Assembly: GCA_963709485.1 (NCBI GenBank)
Contig: CAVPWE010000007.1
Coordinates: 372,001 to 436,000 of the forward strand
DNA from: JAXDBM01 sp963709485
GTDB lineage: Bacteria > Desulfobacterota > Syntrophia > Syntrophales > Fen-1087
DNA length: 64,000 nucleotides
Direction: 5' to 3'
A program made the position numbers and the translations under genes. Below are positions 28,610 to 37,111 of this stretch, one piece after another. The stretch's first letter is position 1; each line of letters starts with the position of its first letter. Under the pieces are notes generated by a model. That model saw only the letters and a list, made by a program, of their open reading frames with translations, was not told where the DNA came from and made no database searches.

Positions 28610-29521
28610 GTGGTGGCATCTCGTCCAAAAATTGTGGCTGTCGGTGGCGGAAAGGGTGGTGTCGGCAAGAGCACCGTCAGCATTCTTCTGGCCTTCTGGT
28701 TTGCCCGGATGGGCAAGAAAACCATCCTCGTGGATGCCGATCTGGGCGGGGCGAATCTTCATACCTTCATGGGGATCAAGAATCCGCCGAGATCGCTGAA
28801 CGATTTCGTGACGAGGCGATATGATTCTCTGGAAGAAATCTGCCTCGATACGGAGCTGGAGAACCTGCGTCTCATCGGCGGCGCCAGCGACATTCTTTCC
28901 CTGGCCAACATCCATGTTTCGCAGAAGGCGAAGCTCATCCAGAACCTTTCCAGGCTGGACGCCGATTATGTCGTTGTCGACCTGGGCGCCGGGACCTCGT
29001 ACAACGTGCTGGATTTCTTTCTGGCTGCCGACAAGAAAGTTGTGGTTCTGATTCCGCAGCCGATCTCCATCCAGAACGCCTATGCCTTCATCCGCAACAC
29101 CGTTTACCGGAGACTGAGCCAGCTGGTCAGCCAGAAGTCATCCCTTCAGAGCCTCATTAAAACGGCCATGGATACGAACAATGAGCTCAAGGTTCGCACC
29201 GTCAGCGAGCTTCTGCAGATTGTCGAGGAGCTGAACGGCAAAGAGGCCATGAGCACGCTGCAGGGAGAAATCCGGAGAATCCAGCCCTTCGTGATCACAA
29301 ACATGGTGCGGGCCAACCGGGACAAGGGGGCCGGGCGGGTAATCCAGATGGTCGCCGACAAGTACCTGATGATTCGTTCGGTGGACCTGGGGAGCATCGT
29401 TTACGATCAGAAGCTTTACACAACAGTGTCGGAAATGCTTCCCCTGACCAGCCTCATACAGTCGAGCGAGGCCTTTGCCTCCGTATATGGCATGGCTGTG
29501 ACTTTGCTGCGCGACGAATAG
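28610..29521 (+). CDS. MinD/FlhG (YlxH)-like P-loop ATPase
   Basis: 303 aa. The deviant Walker A GGGKGGVGKST (12-22, with the signature lysine K15) is followed by DADLGGANLH and DLGAGTSYNVLDFF. These are hallmarks of the MinD/ParA branch, which dimerise with ATP to position cellular structures. No obvious membrane-targeting helix ends the protein, unlike MinD, so FlhG-like or cytosolic action is more likely. The GTG at 28610 has GGGAGTGA just upstream. It follows the PilZ effector in the same direction; no flagellar genes are in the window. Confidence 0.85.
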   Translation: MVASRPKIVAVGGGKGGVGKSTVSILLAFWFARMGKKTILVDADLGGANLHTFMGIKNPPRSLNDFVTRRYDSLEEICLDTELENLRLIGGASDILSLANIHVSQKAKLIQNLSRLDADYVVVDLGAGTSYNVLDFFLAADKKVVVLIPQPISIQNAYAFIRNTVYRRLSQLVSQKSSLQSLIKTAMDTNNELKVRTVSELLQIVEELNGKEAMSTLQGEIRRIQPFVITNMVRANRDKGAGRVIQMVADKYLMIRSVDLGSIVYDQKLYTTVSEMLPLTSLIQSSEAFASVYGMAVTLLRDE

Positions 29522-29824
29522 TCCGCCCATTCCGCTTTTCGGCTTCGATCTGTCCATGTTCCGCTTCTTTCAATTCCAGAATCAGCAGGGTGGCGGCCGT
29601 CAATATCGCCGCGCTCAATTGCCGGATGAATTTTCAGGATCCCGGGATGTCGCAGATCCGTCCGCCCGGCAGGGGACCGGCACCGCCGCCGGATCATGGC
29701 GGCTCCGGATGGGTTCCGTCCTTGAGCGCATCCGGTCATTTTGCCGCAGGAGCTGCCGCCGAAGCCGCAATGATCCGGAGCTTCGCTTGAACCGATGACG
29801 GAAGTTTTCACCCATTGCAGGTCG
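29522..29824 (+). other. 303-bp gap before the NlpC/P60 gene; nothing firm seen
   Basis: GC-rich DNA between the MinD-like ATPase and the lipoprotein gene. Several short frames are open on both strands (for example about 29556-29798) but lack convincing ribosome sites or domains. No terminator or promoter could be supported, so cotranscription of the lipoprotein gene is possible but unproven. Confidence 0.4.
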
Positions 29825-30658
29825 ATGAGACCCGAAACGCGCAACCGTGCACTGCCGCTGCTCGTGCTGGTTCTCTTCGTGGTGGCGGGCTGTGCCGGGG
29901 GGGCCGGCGTTCATCATCGCGCGAAGGCAAGAGCGTCGAAGGCCGGCGAGAAAACGCCGCAGAAAACGGCGGCCTGGAAAGCGATTCCCAAACTCGGCTA
30001 TGCCGTACAGGCCGGCGCCTTCGCGAAAGTCGAAAATGCCGCCGGCCTCACCGAGAGCCTGCGCAAGAGCGGTCTGAATGCCACCTACTTTGTCGCCGGG
30101 GAGGGACTCTACAAGGTGCAATTCGGCAATTTTTTGTCCCGGGAAGAGGCCCGGAGTCGTGCCGAGCTGCTTCAGTCCGCCGGAGTGATTGACTCCTACT
30201 ACATCGTCAGTCCGGGCGATTACGCCGCTGCGGGAAAAGAGAGATACGGGCCGGACTATCTTCGCGATGAACTCGTGGAGACGGCGCGGCGATATATCGG
30301 AACTCCCTATCTCTGGGGCGGAGCATCCCCGGAAACGGGGTTTGACTGCAGCGGGTTTGCAATGGCCGTTTATCAGTTGAACGGACTCGATCTGCCCCGC
30401 ACCTCCCGGGAACAATTCGACGCCGGGATTCCGAAAGAGCAGGATCGCCTGGTCAAAGGTGATCTGGTTTTCTTTTCCGTCCGCCGGGGAGATCCGGTTT
30501 CTCACGTCGGTGTTTATGCCGGCGAAGGATGGTTTATCCATGCACCCGGGAGGGGAAGGAAAATCCGCATGGATGCCCTTTCCGAAGGGTATTACCGGGA
30601 ACACTTTGCGGGGGGACGTTCCTATCTGGATGAGATGCGCCTGTCCGCATCGCATTAG
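29825..30658 (+). CDS. SPOR + NlpC/P60 peptidoglycan endopeptidase lipoprotein
   Basis: 277 aa. A lipoprotein signal ends in VAGC with C23. A SPOR-like domain covers about 57-135 (YAVQAGAFAKVENA, YKVQFGNFLSREEA), which in other proteins binds denuded septal glycan. The NlpC/P60 domain follows with catalytic C175 (FDCSGF), the His of SHVGVY and the third polar residue in FIHAPG. It should cut stem peptides in the periplasm. An in-frame ATG at 29795 would add ten residues. It closes the AMIN/PilZ/MinD cluster and ends 18 bp before the OsmC-like gene. Confidence 0.9.
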   Translation: MRPETRNRALPLLVLVLFVVAGCAGGAGVHHRAKARASKAGEKTPQKTAAWKAIPKLGYAVQAGAFAKVENAAGLTESLRKSGLNATYFVAGEGLYKVQFGNFLSREEARSRAELLQSAGVIDSYYIVSPGDYAAAGKERYGPDYLRDELVETARRYIGTPYLWGGASPETGFDCSGFAMAVYQLNGLDLPRTSREQFDAGIPKEQDRLVKGDLVFFSVRRGDPVSHVGVYAGEGWFIHAPGRGRKIRMDALSEGYYREHFAGGRSYLDEMRLSASH

Positions 30659-30676
30659 CAGCCTGTAGGAGGAAGG

Positions 30677-31144
30677 ATGGCCGTTCACACGTTCAGGGCC
30701 GAATCGGCATTGAAAAAGGGTCTCTGCGTGGAAAATAAATCGGGAAAATTCACCGTTTTGGCGGATGAACCCCCTTCGATGCGGGGCACCGATACGGGGA
30801 TGAATCCCGTGGAGATGCTGCTCTGTTCGCTGGGCGCCTGCCAGTGCATCACCGCCCGGTTCTTTGCCCGGTCGCAGCGGATTGACCTGAAGGATTTCCG
30901 CGTGGAGCTTGAAGGGGATATCGATCCGGCAGGATTTCTCAAAGGAAGCGATGGCGTTTGCCCTGGATTGAAGCGGATCCGATGCACCATTCATATCAAG
31001 GCCGACGCACCGCGCGATGAAATCGATCGGTTCGTCGCGTTTGTCAGGAAGCGATGCCCCGTCGGCGACAGCCTTCTCCGCGGCGTACCCGTTGTCGAAA
31101 ACACGGTCATTGACGGCGCTGAAGCAAGCGGGGAATCTGTATAA
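30677..31144 (+). CDS. OsmC/YhfA-family protein
   Basis: 155 aa. OsmC-fold with the two reactive cysteine positions: C55/C57 in SLGACQC and C127 in RKRCPVGD. Classical OsmC/Ohr reduce organic hydroperoxides through such a pair; the YhfA branch is less well studied. The GMNPVEMLL block on the central helix fits the family. AGGAGGAAGG lies just before the ATG. Possibly an oxidant defence protein beside the Fe-S assembly genes. Confidence 0.85.
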   Translation: MAVHTFRAESALKKGLCVENKSGKFTVLADEPPSMRGTDTGMNPVEMLLCSLGACQCITARFFARSQRIDLKDFRVELEGDIDPAGFLKGSDGVCPGLKRIRCTIHIKADAPRDEIDRFVAFVRKRCPVGDSLLRGVPVVENTVIDGAEASGESV

Positions 31145-31244
31145 GCGGCAGGCCGGCAGGGATCCGCAAGCCGTTGCCACCTTGGTGATCTGGTCCACAG
31201 CGACGTTCATTCAGATGAACGAGGATCAGGCGGGAAATTTATTG

Positions 31245-31273
31245 TTGACATTCATCGGGATTTCAATGATAAG
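31245..31273 (+). promoter_or_regulatory. Probable sigma-70 promoter for the SufC-SufB-like pair
   Basis: A perfect TTGACA (31245-31250), a 17-bp spacer and GATAAG (31268-31273; 4/6), about 80 bp before the ATPase start and about 100 bp after the OsmC gene. No clear IscR- or SufR-type operator was recognised. Confidence 0.55.
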
Positions 31274-31354
31274 GAGCGGCGTCAAGGGTCTGTCCTCAAC
31301 GCTGTTTCGACCCTGCATTGAATGGGGGATCGCCATTTTTCATTGAGGTGGAAT

Positions 31355-32113
31355 ATGCTGGACATCAAGAGTTTATGTTTTTCCGTGTCCGATGCGGACG
31401 GCATTGAAGGCGGGTCGCTGCGGACGATTGTCGATCGTTTCAGCTTCACCTTCGAGAAAGGGAAATTTTATGCCATTACCGGTCCCAACGGAAGCGGCAA
31501 GACCACGCTTGCCAAGCTGATTATGGGGATCAATCCGGTCACATCGGGCAAAATCTTTTTTGAGGGGAAAGACATTACGGAGCTTTCGATTACCGACCGC
31601 GCCCGGGGCGGGATCAGCTATAGCTTCCAGCAGCCTGCGCGTTTCAAGGGCCTGACCTTCCGGGATCTGCTCGCCATGGCTTCCGGGACGGATGACGAAA
31701 CGAAGCTGCTGGCTCTGATCCGCCGCGTCGGCATCTGCTCGCTCTCGTTCCTGGACAAACCGGTCGATTCCAAGCTCTCCGGCGGAGAGATCAAAAAGAT
31801 CGAGCTGGCCACGACCATCGCCCGGAACCCGAAACTGGCAATCTATGACGAACCGGACACGGGCATTGATCTCTGGACCATCGGCCCCATGGTCACGCTT
31901 TTGAAAAAGGAAAAGGATGATCATCGGACCACGACCATTGTGGTCAGTCACAACCGGGCCTTTCTCGAGGCGGCCGATATCATCCTGCTGCTGAACCAGG
32001 GGAAGCTGGCCTATGTGGGAAATCTGAAGGACGCCCTGCCCCTGCTGACGGATTTGAGCATCTGCAATTACAGAGTATGCGGGAGTGAAGACGATGTTGG
32101 ATGCTTTAGATAA
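31355..32113 (+). CDS. sufC: SufC-like Fe-S assembly ATPase
   Basis: 252 aa ABC ATPase. Walker A GPNGSGKTT (43-51), signature LSGGEIKKIELA and Walker B with D-loop (AIYDEPDTGIDLWT). The DEPDTGID form is typical of SufC rather than transport ATPases. It powers the SufB/D scaffold. The start at 31355 has GAGGTGG just upstream; the frame is open 11 codons further. The downstream gene overlaps its 3' end by 20 bp. No sufS, sufU, sufE or sufA is present nearby, which fits a minimal SMS-type system. Confidence 0.93.
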   Translation: MLDIKSLCFSVSDADGIEGGSLRTIVDRFSFTFEKGKFYAITGPNGSGKTTLAKLIMGINPVTSGKIFFEGKDITELSITDRARGGISYSFQQPARFKGLTFRDLLAMASGTDDETKLLALIRRVGICSLSFLDKPVDSKLSGGEIKKIELATTIARNPKLAIYDEPDTGIDLWTIGPMVTLLKKEKDDHRTTTIVVSHNRAFLEAADIILLLNQGKLAYVGNLKDALPLLTDLSICNYRVCGSEDDVGCFR

Positions 32114-33014
32114 AAATCTGCTGAGGACGGTTGCGGACCTCGAGGGAATCCCCAAAGGGGCCTACAATATTCGGAAAAACGGGAAGCTGCTTGCCCGCGA
32201 GGTGTCCGCCAACATCAATATCGAGTCGAATCCGGAAGGGACCGGCATTGTCGTGACCATCAAGCCCGGAACCGTCAACGAGTCGGTTCATATCCCGGTC
32301 ATTCTGAGCCAGGCCGGCCTTTACGACGTCGTTTACAATCATTTCATCATCGGCGAGGGTTCGGACGTGACCATTATTGCCGGTTGCGGCATCCATTGCG
32401 GCGGTGTGGAGCCGGAAGGCCATGCGGGCATCCACGAGTTTCACGTCGGCAGGAAGGCGAAGGTGACCTATGTGGAAAAGCATTTCGCCACGGGACCGGG
32501 ACGGGGAAGGCGAACGCTGAACCCGACAACAAAAGTCCTGCTTGCGGAAGGTGCGCAGGCGGAGATGGAGCTGACCCAGATGGGCGGCGTGGATGAGGCC
32601 AACCGGACCAACGAGGCTTCCCTCGGTCCCGGAAGCGTCCTGCTGATCACCGAGCGGGTCATGACCGACAGGGATCAGACGGCCGTCTCCAGGAATGACA
32701 TCATCCTGTCCGGGGAAAACAGCCGGGCCAACATGATCTCCCGGTCCGTCATGAAGGGAAATTCAAAACAGACCTTTTATGCCACCATCGATGCGCTTGC
32801 CAAATGCTTCGGCCACATCGAATGCGACGCCATCATCATTGACAATGGGACCAACGAGACGATTCCGGCCCTGAAAGCCAGGCATCCCGATGCCGAGCTG
32901 ACCCATGAAGCGTCGATCGGCAAGATCGCCAGCGACCAGCTCACGAAGCTGATGAGCCTGGGCCTGACTTATGACGAGGCGGTGAACAGGATTATTCAGG
33001 GATTCCTGAAATAA
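32094..33014 (+). CDS. sufB: SufB/SufD-like scaffold protein
   Basis: 306 aa, much shorter than classical SufB (about 480 aa) or SufD (about 420 aa). It has the right-handed beta-helix core with conserved NSRANMISRSVMKG and the C-terminal EASIGKIASDQL(TKLMSLGL) block that contacts SufC. The ATG at 32094 has GGGAG eight bases upstream; a GTG at 32085 is an alternative. It overlaps sufC and together they resemble the two-gene SmsCB set of anaerobes. Assignment to SufB rather than SufD is a judgement, as a single scaffold gene serves both roles. Confidence 0.88.
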   Translation: MLDALDKNLLRTVADLEGIPKGAYNIRKNGKLLAREVSANINIESNPEGTGIVVTIKPGTVNESVHIPVILSQAGLYDVVYNHFIIGEGSDVTIIAGCGIHCGGVEPEGHAGIHEFHVGRKAKVTYVEKHFATGPGRGRRTLNPTTKVLLAEGAQAEMELTQMGGVDEANRTNEASLGPGSVLLITERVMTDRDQTAVSRNDIILSGENSRANMISRSVMKGNSKQTFYATIDALAKCFGHIECDAIIIDNGTNETIPALKARHPDAELTHEASIGKIASDQLTKLMSLGLTYDEAVNRIIQGFLK

Positions 33015-33097
33015 GCCGGACCGCTTCGTAAAAAAGGCCATCCCAGCCCACCCTGCCGACATCAGGCGAAACAGCGATTCCCGGGAAAGGAAAAGGT

Positions 33098-34159
33098 ATG
33101 GAAATTCAGAATTTAATGGTGACCGGCGGTTGCGGCTTCATCGGCAGCAATTTTATTCATCACCTTCTGGCGAAGCCGGAATTCCGGGGTCGGATTGTCA
33201 ATGTGGACAAGCTAACCTATGCGGGGAATCCGGAAAACCTGAGCGGACTCGATGCCGTGTACCCCGGACGCTATGTCTTCGTGAAGGCCGATATCTGTGA
33301 CGCCGGGCGGATGAAGGAAATCTTTCTCCGGCATGACATTGACGCGATCTGTCACTTTGCCGCCGAATCCCATGTGGACCGGTCGATCAAAAGGCCCGAG
33401 AGCTTCATCCACACAAACATCATCGGGACCTTCAACCTGCTTGAAATCGCCAGGGAGAACCGGGACAGATTTCGAATTTTCCATCACATCAGCACCGACG
33501 AAGTGTACGGCAGCCTCGGTCCCCATGGTTTGTTCACGGAAGAAACGCCCTATCGTCCCAACAGCCCCTATTCAGCCTCCAAGGCCGCTTCCGACCATCT
33601 GGTCCGCGCCTACCACGAGACCTTCGGCGTTCCGACGACCCTGTCCAATTGCTCCAACAATTACGGACCGTATCAGTTTCCGGAGAAGCTGATTCCCCTG
33701 GTGATCATGAACGCCCTGGAGGGGAAGCCCCTTCCGGTCTACGGAGACGGCAAAAACGTGCGCGACTGGCTCTATGTCACGGACCATTGCGATGCGATCT
33801 GGACGGTCATGCAATCGGGAGAACGCGGCGAAACGTACAACATCGGCGGCAACGCCGAGATGGAAAACATCGTCATTGTCGAGATGATCTGCGACCTTCT
33901 CGATGAAATGGTTCCTGCAGCGGACGGGCGCTCGCGCCGCACCCTGATCACCTTCGTCAAAGACCGGCCGGGACATGACCGCCGTTACGCCATCGACTTT
34001 ACCAAGCTGCACCGGTCTCTCGGTTGGCACCCGGGAGAGTCATTTCCGACCGGCCTGAGAAAGACGGTCGGCTGGTATCTGAATCACAGATCCTGGATCG
34101 ATCGGATCAAGACGGGCGAGTATCAGCAATGGATCAAGGATCAATACGGTGAAGGATAA
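33098..34159 (+). CDS. rmlB: dTDP-glucose 4,6-dehydratase
   Basis: 353 aa short-chain dehydrogenase-type enzyme making dTDP-4-keto-6-deoxyglucose for O-antigen and similar glycans. The NAD-binding GGCGFIGSNF is at the N-terminus, the catalytic Y158-xxx-K162 (YSASK) and STDEVYGSLG are present, as are NCSNNYGPYQFPEKLIPL and the RPGHDRRYAID end typical of RmlB. No other rml gene lies in the window. It converges with the ppiD-like gene after 26 bp. Confidence 0.96.
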   Translation: MEIQNLMVTGGCGFIGSNFIHHLLAKPEFRGRIVNVDKLTYAGNPENLSGLDAVYPGRYVFVKADICDAGRMKEIFLRHDIDAICHFAAESHVDRSIKRPESFIHTNIIGTFNLLEIARENRDRFRIFHHISTDEVYGSLGPHGLFTEETPYRPNSPYSASKAASDHLVRAYHETFGVPTTLSNCSNNYGPYQFPEKLIPLVIMNALEGKPLPVYGDGKNVRDWLYVTDHCDAIWTVMQSGERGETYNIGGNAEMENIVIVEMICDLLDEMVPAADGRSRRTLITFVKDRPGHDRRYAIDFTKLHRSLGWHPGESFPTGLRKTVGWYLNHRSWIDRIKTGEYQQWIKDQYGEG

Positions 34160-34185
34160 GCGGGGGGTGTTCACGCCGGCTTTTC

Positions 34186-35787
34186 CTAAATCTCCTTGAG
34201 GTCTTTCTGAATGGTCAACCGCCCGTCTTTCATCATGGCGGCCTTTGTTCCCTCAACCCATGCCTGCAGGACATCGCTTTTCCGGCGCTCGAGCAGATTC
34301 TTTTTGAGCGTTTCTTTTTTCCCGGCAAAGTCCCGTTCCTCCAGGCCGGCCCTTTCTTTCAGCTGCAGAACGTTGAAATGGCCGTCCGCAAAGATGATTC
34401 GGTCCGGATAGGGTTTGCTGACCGTCAATGGAAAGAGGGCTTCGTTCAATTCCGGGGATGAACCCAGTTTCGGGATTGCCGCTCCCGGCAGAATGAAATC
34501 GGTTTCAAAAACCTGCAAACCCTTTTCCTGAACCACCCGGCTGAAGGCTTCCCCATTCTTCAATCTGCCCAGAACGGTTTCCGCCTCCTGTCTCGCCAGG
34601 CGGATTGATTCCTCGTCGACATAGGCTTTTTCCACCTGCGGCCGCACATCCGGCAAAGCGGGTATGGAGGCCGGTTTTCTGGCCACAAGCTTTACGAGAT
34701 AGTAGGCTTTGCTGTCGGCCAGCACTCTGCTGGTTTCATCTTTCTGAAGGCTGAAAATCATTTTGTCGAGGTCGCCGATCTGCTTGAGCGCATCGGGCGG
34801 ATTCGCAGCCGTGAAAAAAGCAGTCGCATAGTGCTTCAGCCCGTTTTTTTCGGCATAACCGTCAAAATCCTCACTTTGATATATCGCATCGTGGGCCTTT
34901 TTGGCGGCATCGGAGGCTGTCTGCATGCCAATGACCTGACGCAACTCGGCCACGATTCTTGTTTTCGCCTCCGGCAGCGGGACCGCTTTGGACCCCGATT
35001 TTTTGAATTGATCCGCGTGACGGTCGTAATAATCGGCGATGTCGGCATCCGTGATGCGGGCCGATGATGCATGGTCGGCGCCGCTGAAAACGATGTATTT
35101 CACCTGAACCTGTTCGGCGGTACGGAATTTACTGCCGTGCTCTTTCAGGTAGGCTTCCAGCTCCTTCTCGCCAGGAGCGACTTTTGTCCGGAAGTCCGTC
35201 GGGGACATGCGAATAAAGCGGATGTTCATCTTTTCATTCTGGAACCGGTACAGATCGTGGACATCCCGGTCTGACACCTTGACGCCATCCTGGATCAGGC
35301 TGACGAACCGGGTCATGATGAGCGCATTTTTCTGATGGGATTCGAATTCCTCGGGTGTCAGTTTGTTGAGTCGCAGGACCTGATTATACGTCCTTTCGTC
35401 AAAAACGCCCCCCCTCCGGAAAGCCGGGGTCGCAATGATGGAGTCCTGGACATCCCGGTCGGTGACCGTCAGGTTGAGCTCCTTGGCTTTTTGCAGGATT
35501 ATCGCCTGCCGGACAAGATTGTCGAGGGCCTGCTGCTTGAGGTTCAACCCCTTCATCATCTCGTCGGTCATCATGCCGCCGAGCCGCTGGCGGTAAAACT
35601 GCACCAGGTTCTGGTGCTCTTTTTGGAGGTCGGCATAGCCGATGGTCCTGCCGTCGACCGTCGCTACGATTTCCGCCTGCCGGCCTCTGCCGAGAGAGCC
35701 GAAGTAGAAAACGAAGACAACGATAATAATGCCCAGCAGGACCTTCATGATCCAGTTCCGGGCGTGTTTTCTCATGAGATCGAGCAA
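34186..35787 (-). CDS. ppiD: PpiD-like membrane-anchored periplasmic chaperone (SurA_N + parvulin)
   Basis: 533 aa. A short cytosolic start (MRKHARNWIMK) and one membrane helix (about 13-33) anchor a long periplasmic part. A SurA-N-type chaperone region with VTDRDVQDSI and VSDRDVHDLYR blocks follows, then a divergent parvulin-like domain in the middle (about 225-385) and a C-terminal helical part. It likely helps outer-membrane and periplasmic proteins fold; parvulin active-site residues are not clearly conserved, as in E. coli PpiD. Transcribed divergently from mreB across a 179-bp gap. Confidence 0.88.
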   Translation of the reverse strand: MLDLMRKHARNWIMKVLLGIIIVVFVFYFGSLGRGRQAEIVATVDGRTIGYADLQKEHQNLVQFYRQRLGGMMTDEMMKGLNLKQQALDNLVRQAIILQKAKELNLTVTDRDVQDSIIATPAFRRGGVFDERTYNQVLRLNKLTPEEFESHQKNALIMTRFVSLIQDGVKVSDRDVHDLYRFQNEKMNIRFIRMSPTDFRTKVAPGEKELEAYLKEHGSKFRTAEQVQVKYIVFSGADHASSARITDADIADYYDRHADQFKKSGSKAVPLPEAKTRIVAELRQVIGMQTASDAAKKAHDAIYQSEDFDGYAEKNGLKHYATAFFTAANPPDALKQIGDLDKMIFSLQKDETSRVLADSKAYYLVKLVARKPASIPALPDVRPQVEKAYVDEESIRLARQEAETVLGRLKNGEAFSRVVQEKGLQVFETDFILPGAAIPKLGSSPELNEALFPLTVSKPYPDRIIFADGHFNVLQLKERAGLEERDFAGKKETLKKNLLERRKSDVLQAWVEGTKAAMMKDGRLTIQKDLKEI

Positions 35788-35868
35788 TCTGTACTCCTTG
35801 CCGTGCTTTGGTGAGGGATTTCTCTAATATAAGGGCCTGTAAATTGCAATAATATTTTAAAAATTTTA

Positions 35869-35897
35869 TTGCCTCGGTGCCGCAAATACGATATACG
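35869..35897 (+). promoter_or_regulatory. Possible sigma-70 promoter for the mreB operon
   Basis: TTGCCT (35869-35874; 4/6), a 17-bp spacer and TATACG (35892-35897; 4/6) in the AT-rich 179-bp gap between ppiD and mreB. About 70 bp before the mreB start. Modest matches; the reverse promoter for ppiD was not found with confidence. Confidence 0.4.
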
Positions 35898-35966
35898 ATT
35901 TGCCCCGAATCGATATAAATTTTTGTGATTATGGCTGTTTGACGAGCCATTTAGGAGGACCGCGCG

Positions 35967-37004
35967 GTGCTGTTTGATTTTATCCTGGGTAAGTTTTCCA
36001 ATGACCTGGCCATTGATCTGGGCACGGCCAACACCCTCGTCTATGTGAAGGGGAAGGGCATTGTTTTGAGTGAGCCTTCCGTCGTTGCCGTCCATCGGGA
36101 TATCCGGGGTGTGAAAAAGGTTTTGGCCGTGGGTTCGGAGGCGAAAAAAATGCTGGGAAGAACGCCCGGGAACATCATTGCGATCCGGCCGTTGCGGGAC
36201 GGCGTGATCGCCGATTTCGATGTCACGGAAGCGATGCTGAGGCACTTCATCCTGATGGTCCATAACCGCAGGACGCTTGTGCGCCCCCGCATCATCGTTT
36301 CCATTCCCTCCGGCATCACCCAGGTGGAAAGACGGGCCGTCAAGGAAACGGTCGAATCGGCGGGCGCGAGAGAAATATTTTTGATCGAGGAGCCGATGGC
36401 CGCAGCCATCGGCGCCGGCCTGCCGGTAACGGAACCCATCAGCTCCATGGTGGTGGATATCGGCGGTGGAACGACGGAAGTTGCCGTGATCTCCCTGTCC
36501 GGTATCGTTTATGCAAAATCCGTCCGGGTCGCCGGCGACCGCATGGATGAGGAAATTGTCCAGTACATGCGTCGGAAGTTCAATCTTCTCATCGGAGAAA
36601 GATCCGGTGAAATCATCAAAACGACGATCGGCTGTGCCTATCCCGAAAAAGAGTTAAAGACGGTGGATGTCCGGGGAAGAGACCTCATATCAGGCATCCC
36701 GAAGATCGTCGAGATCAATTCGGAAGAGGTCCGCGAGGCGATCATGGAGCCCGTCAGTCTCATTGTCGATGCCATTAAGGATGCCCTTGAAAACTCTCCG
36801 CCCGAACTGGCGGGCGATATCGTGGACCGGGGCATCATGTTAACCGGTGGTGGCGCGCTCCTGAGGGGCCTGGACCTTCTGATCCGGGAGGAGACAGGCC
36901 TTCCGGTCACGATTGCCGATGATCCCCTGTCCGCGGTTGTCCGAGGCGCGGGTATGGCGCTGGATCAGTTGGACATCCTGAAGGAAGTAACCGTACAGAT
37001 GTAG
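35967..37004 (+). CDS. mreB: Rod-shape actin homologue MreB
   Basis: 345 aa. Forms membrane-bound filaments that guide lateral wall synthesis. Actin-fold nucleotide motifs: IDLGTANTLVY (phosphate 1), VVDIGGGTTEVAVIS (phosphate 2) and MLTGGGALLRGL (adenosine). The start is a GTG at 35967 with a very strong TAGGAGGA upstream. First gene of mreBCD-mrdA-rodA. Confidence 0.97.
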   Translation: MLFDFILGKFSNDLAIDLGTANTLVYVKGKGIVLSEPSVVAVHRDIRGVKKVLAVGSEAKKMLGRTPGNIIAIRPLRDGVIADFDVTEAMLRHFILMVHNRRTLVRPRIIVSIPSGITQVERRAVKETVESAGAREIFLIEEPMAAAIGAGLPVTEPISSMVVDIGGGTTEVAVISLSGIVYAKSVRVAGDRMDEEIVQYMRRKFNLLIGERSGEIIKTTIGCAYPEKELKTVDVRGRDLISGIPKIVEINSEEVREAIMEPVSLIVDAIKDALENSPPELAGDIVDRGIMLTGGGALLRGLDLLIREETGLPVTIADDPLSAVVRGAGMALDQLDILKEVTVQM

Positions 37005-37111
37005 AAGGTTGGTTTTCCCGACGGGTTGACCGGCTTTTTGCAATAAAGCGGGCGGACAGGCCCATCGCAGATCATATCCAGCCAGGGCATTCCCCGTTTT
37101 CCGACGAGACC

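Noticed and set aside
29615..31210. Minus-strand open frame of 531 codons
   Set aside because: It is antisense to the NlpC/P60 and OsmC-like genes, which have clear catalytic motifs. Long antisense frames are common in GC-rich coding DNA.
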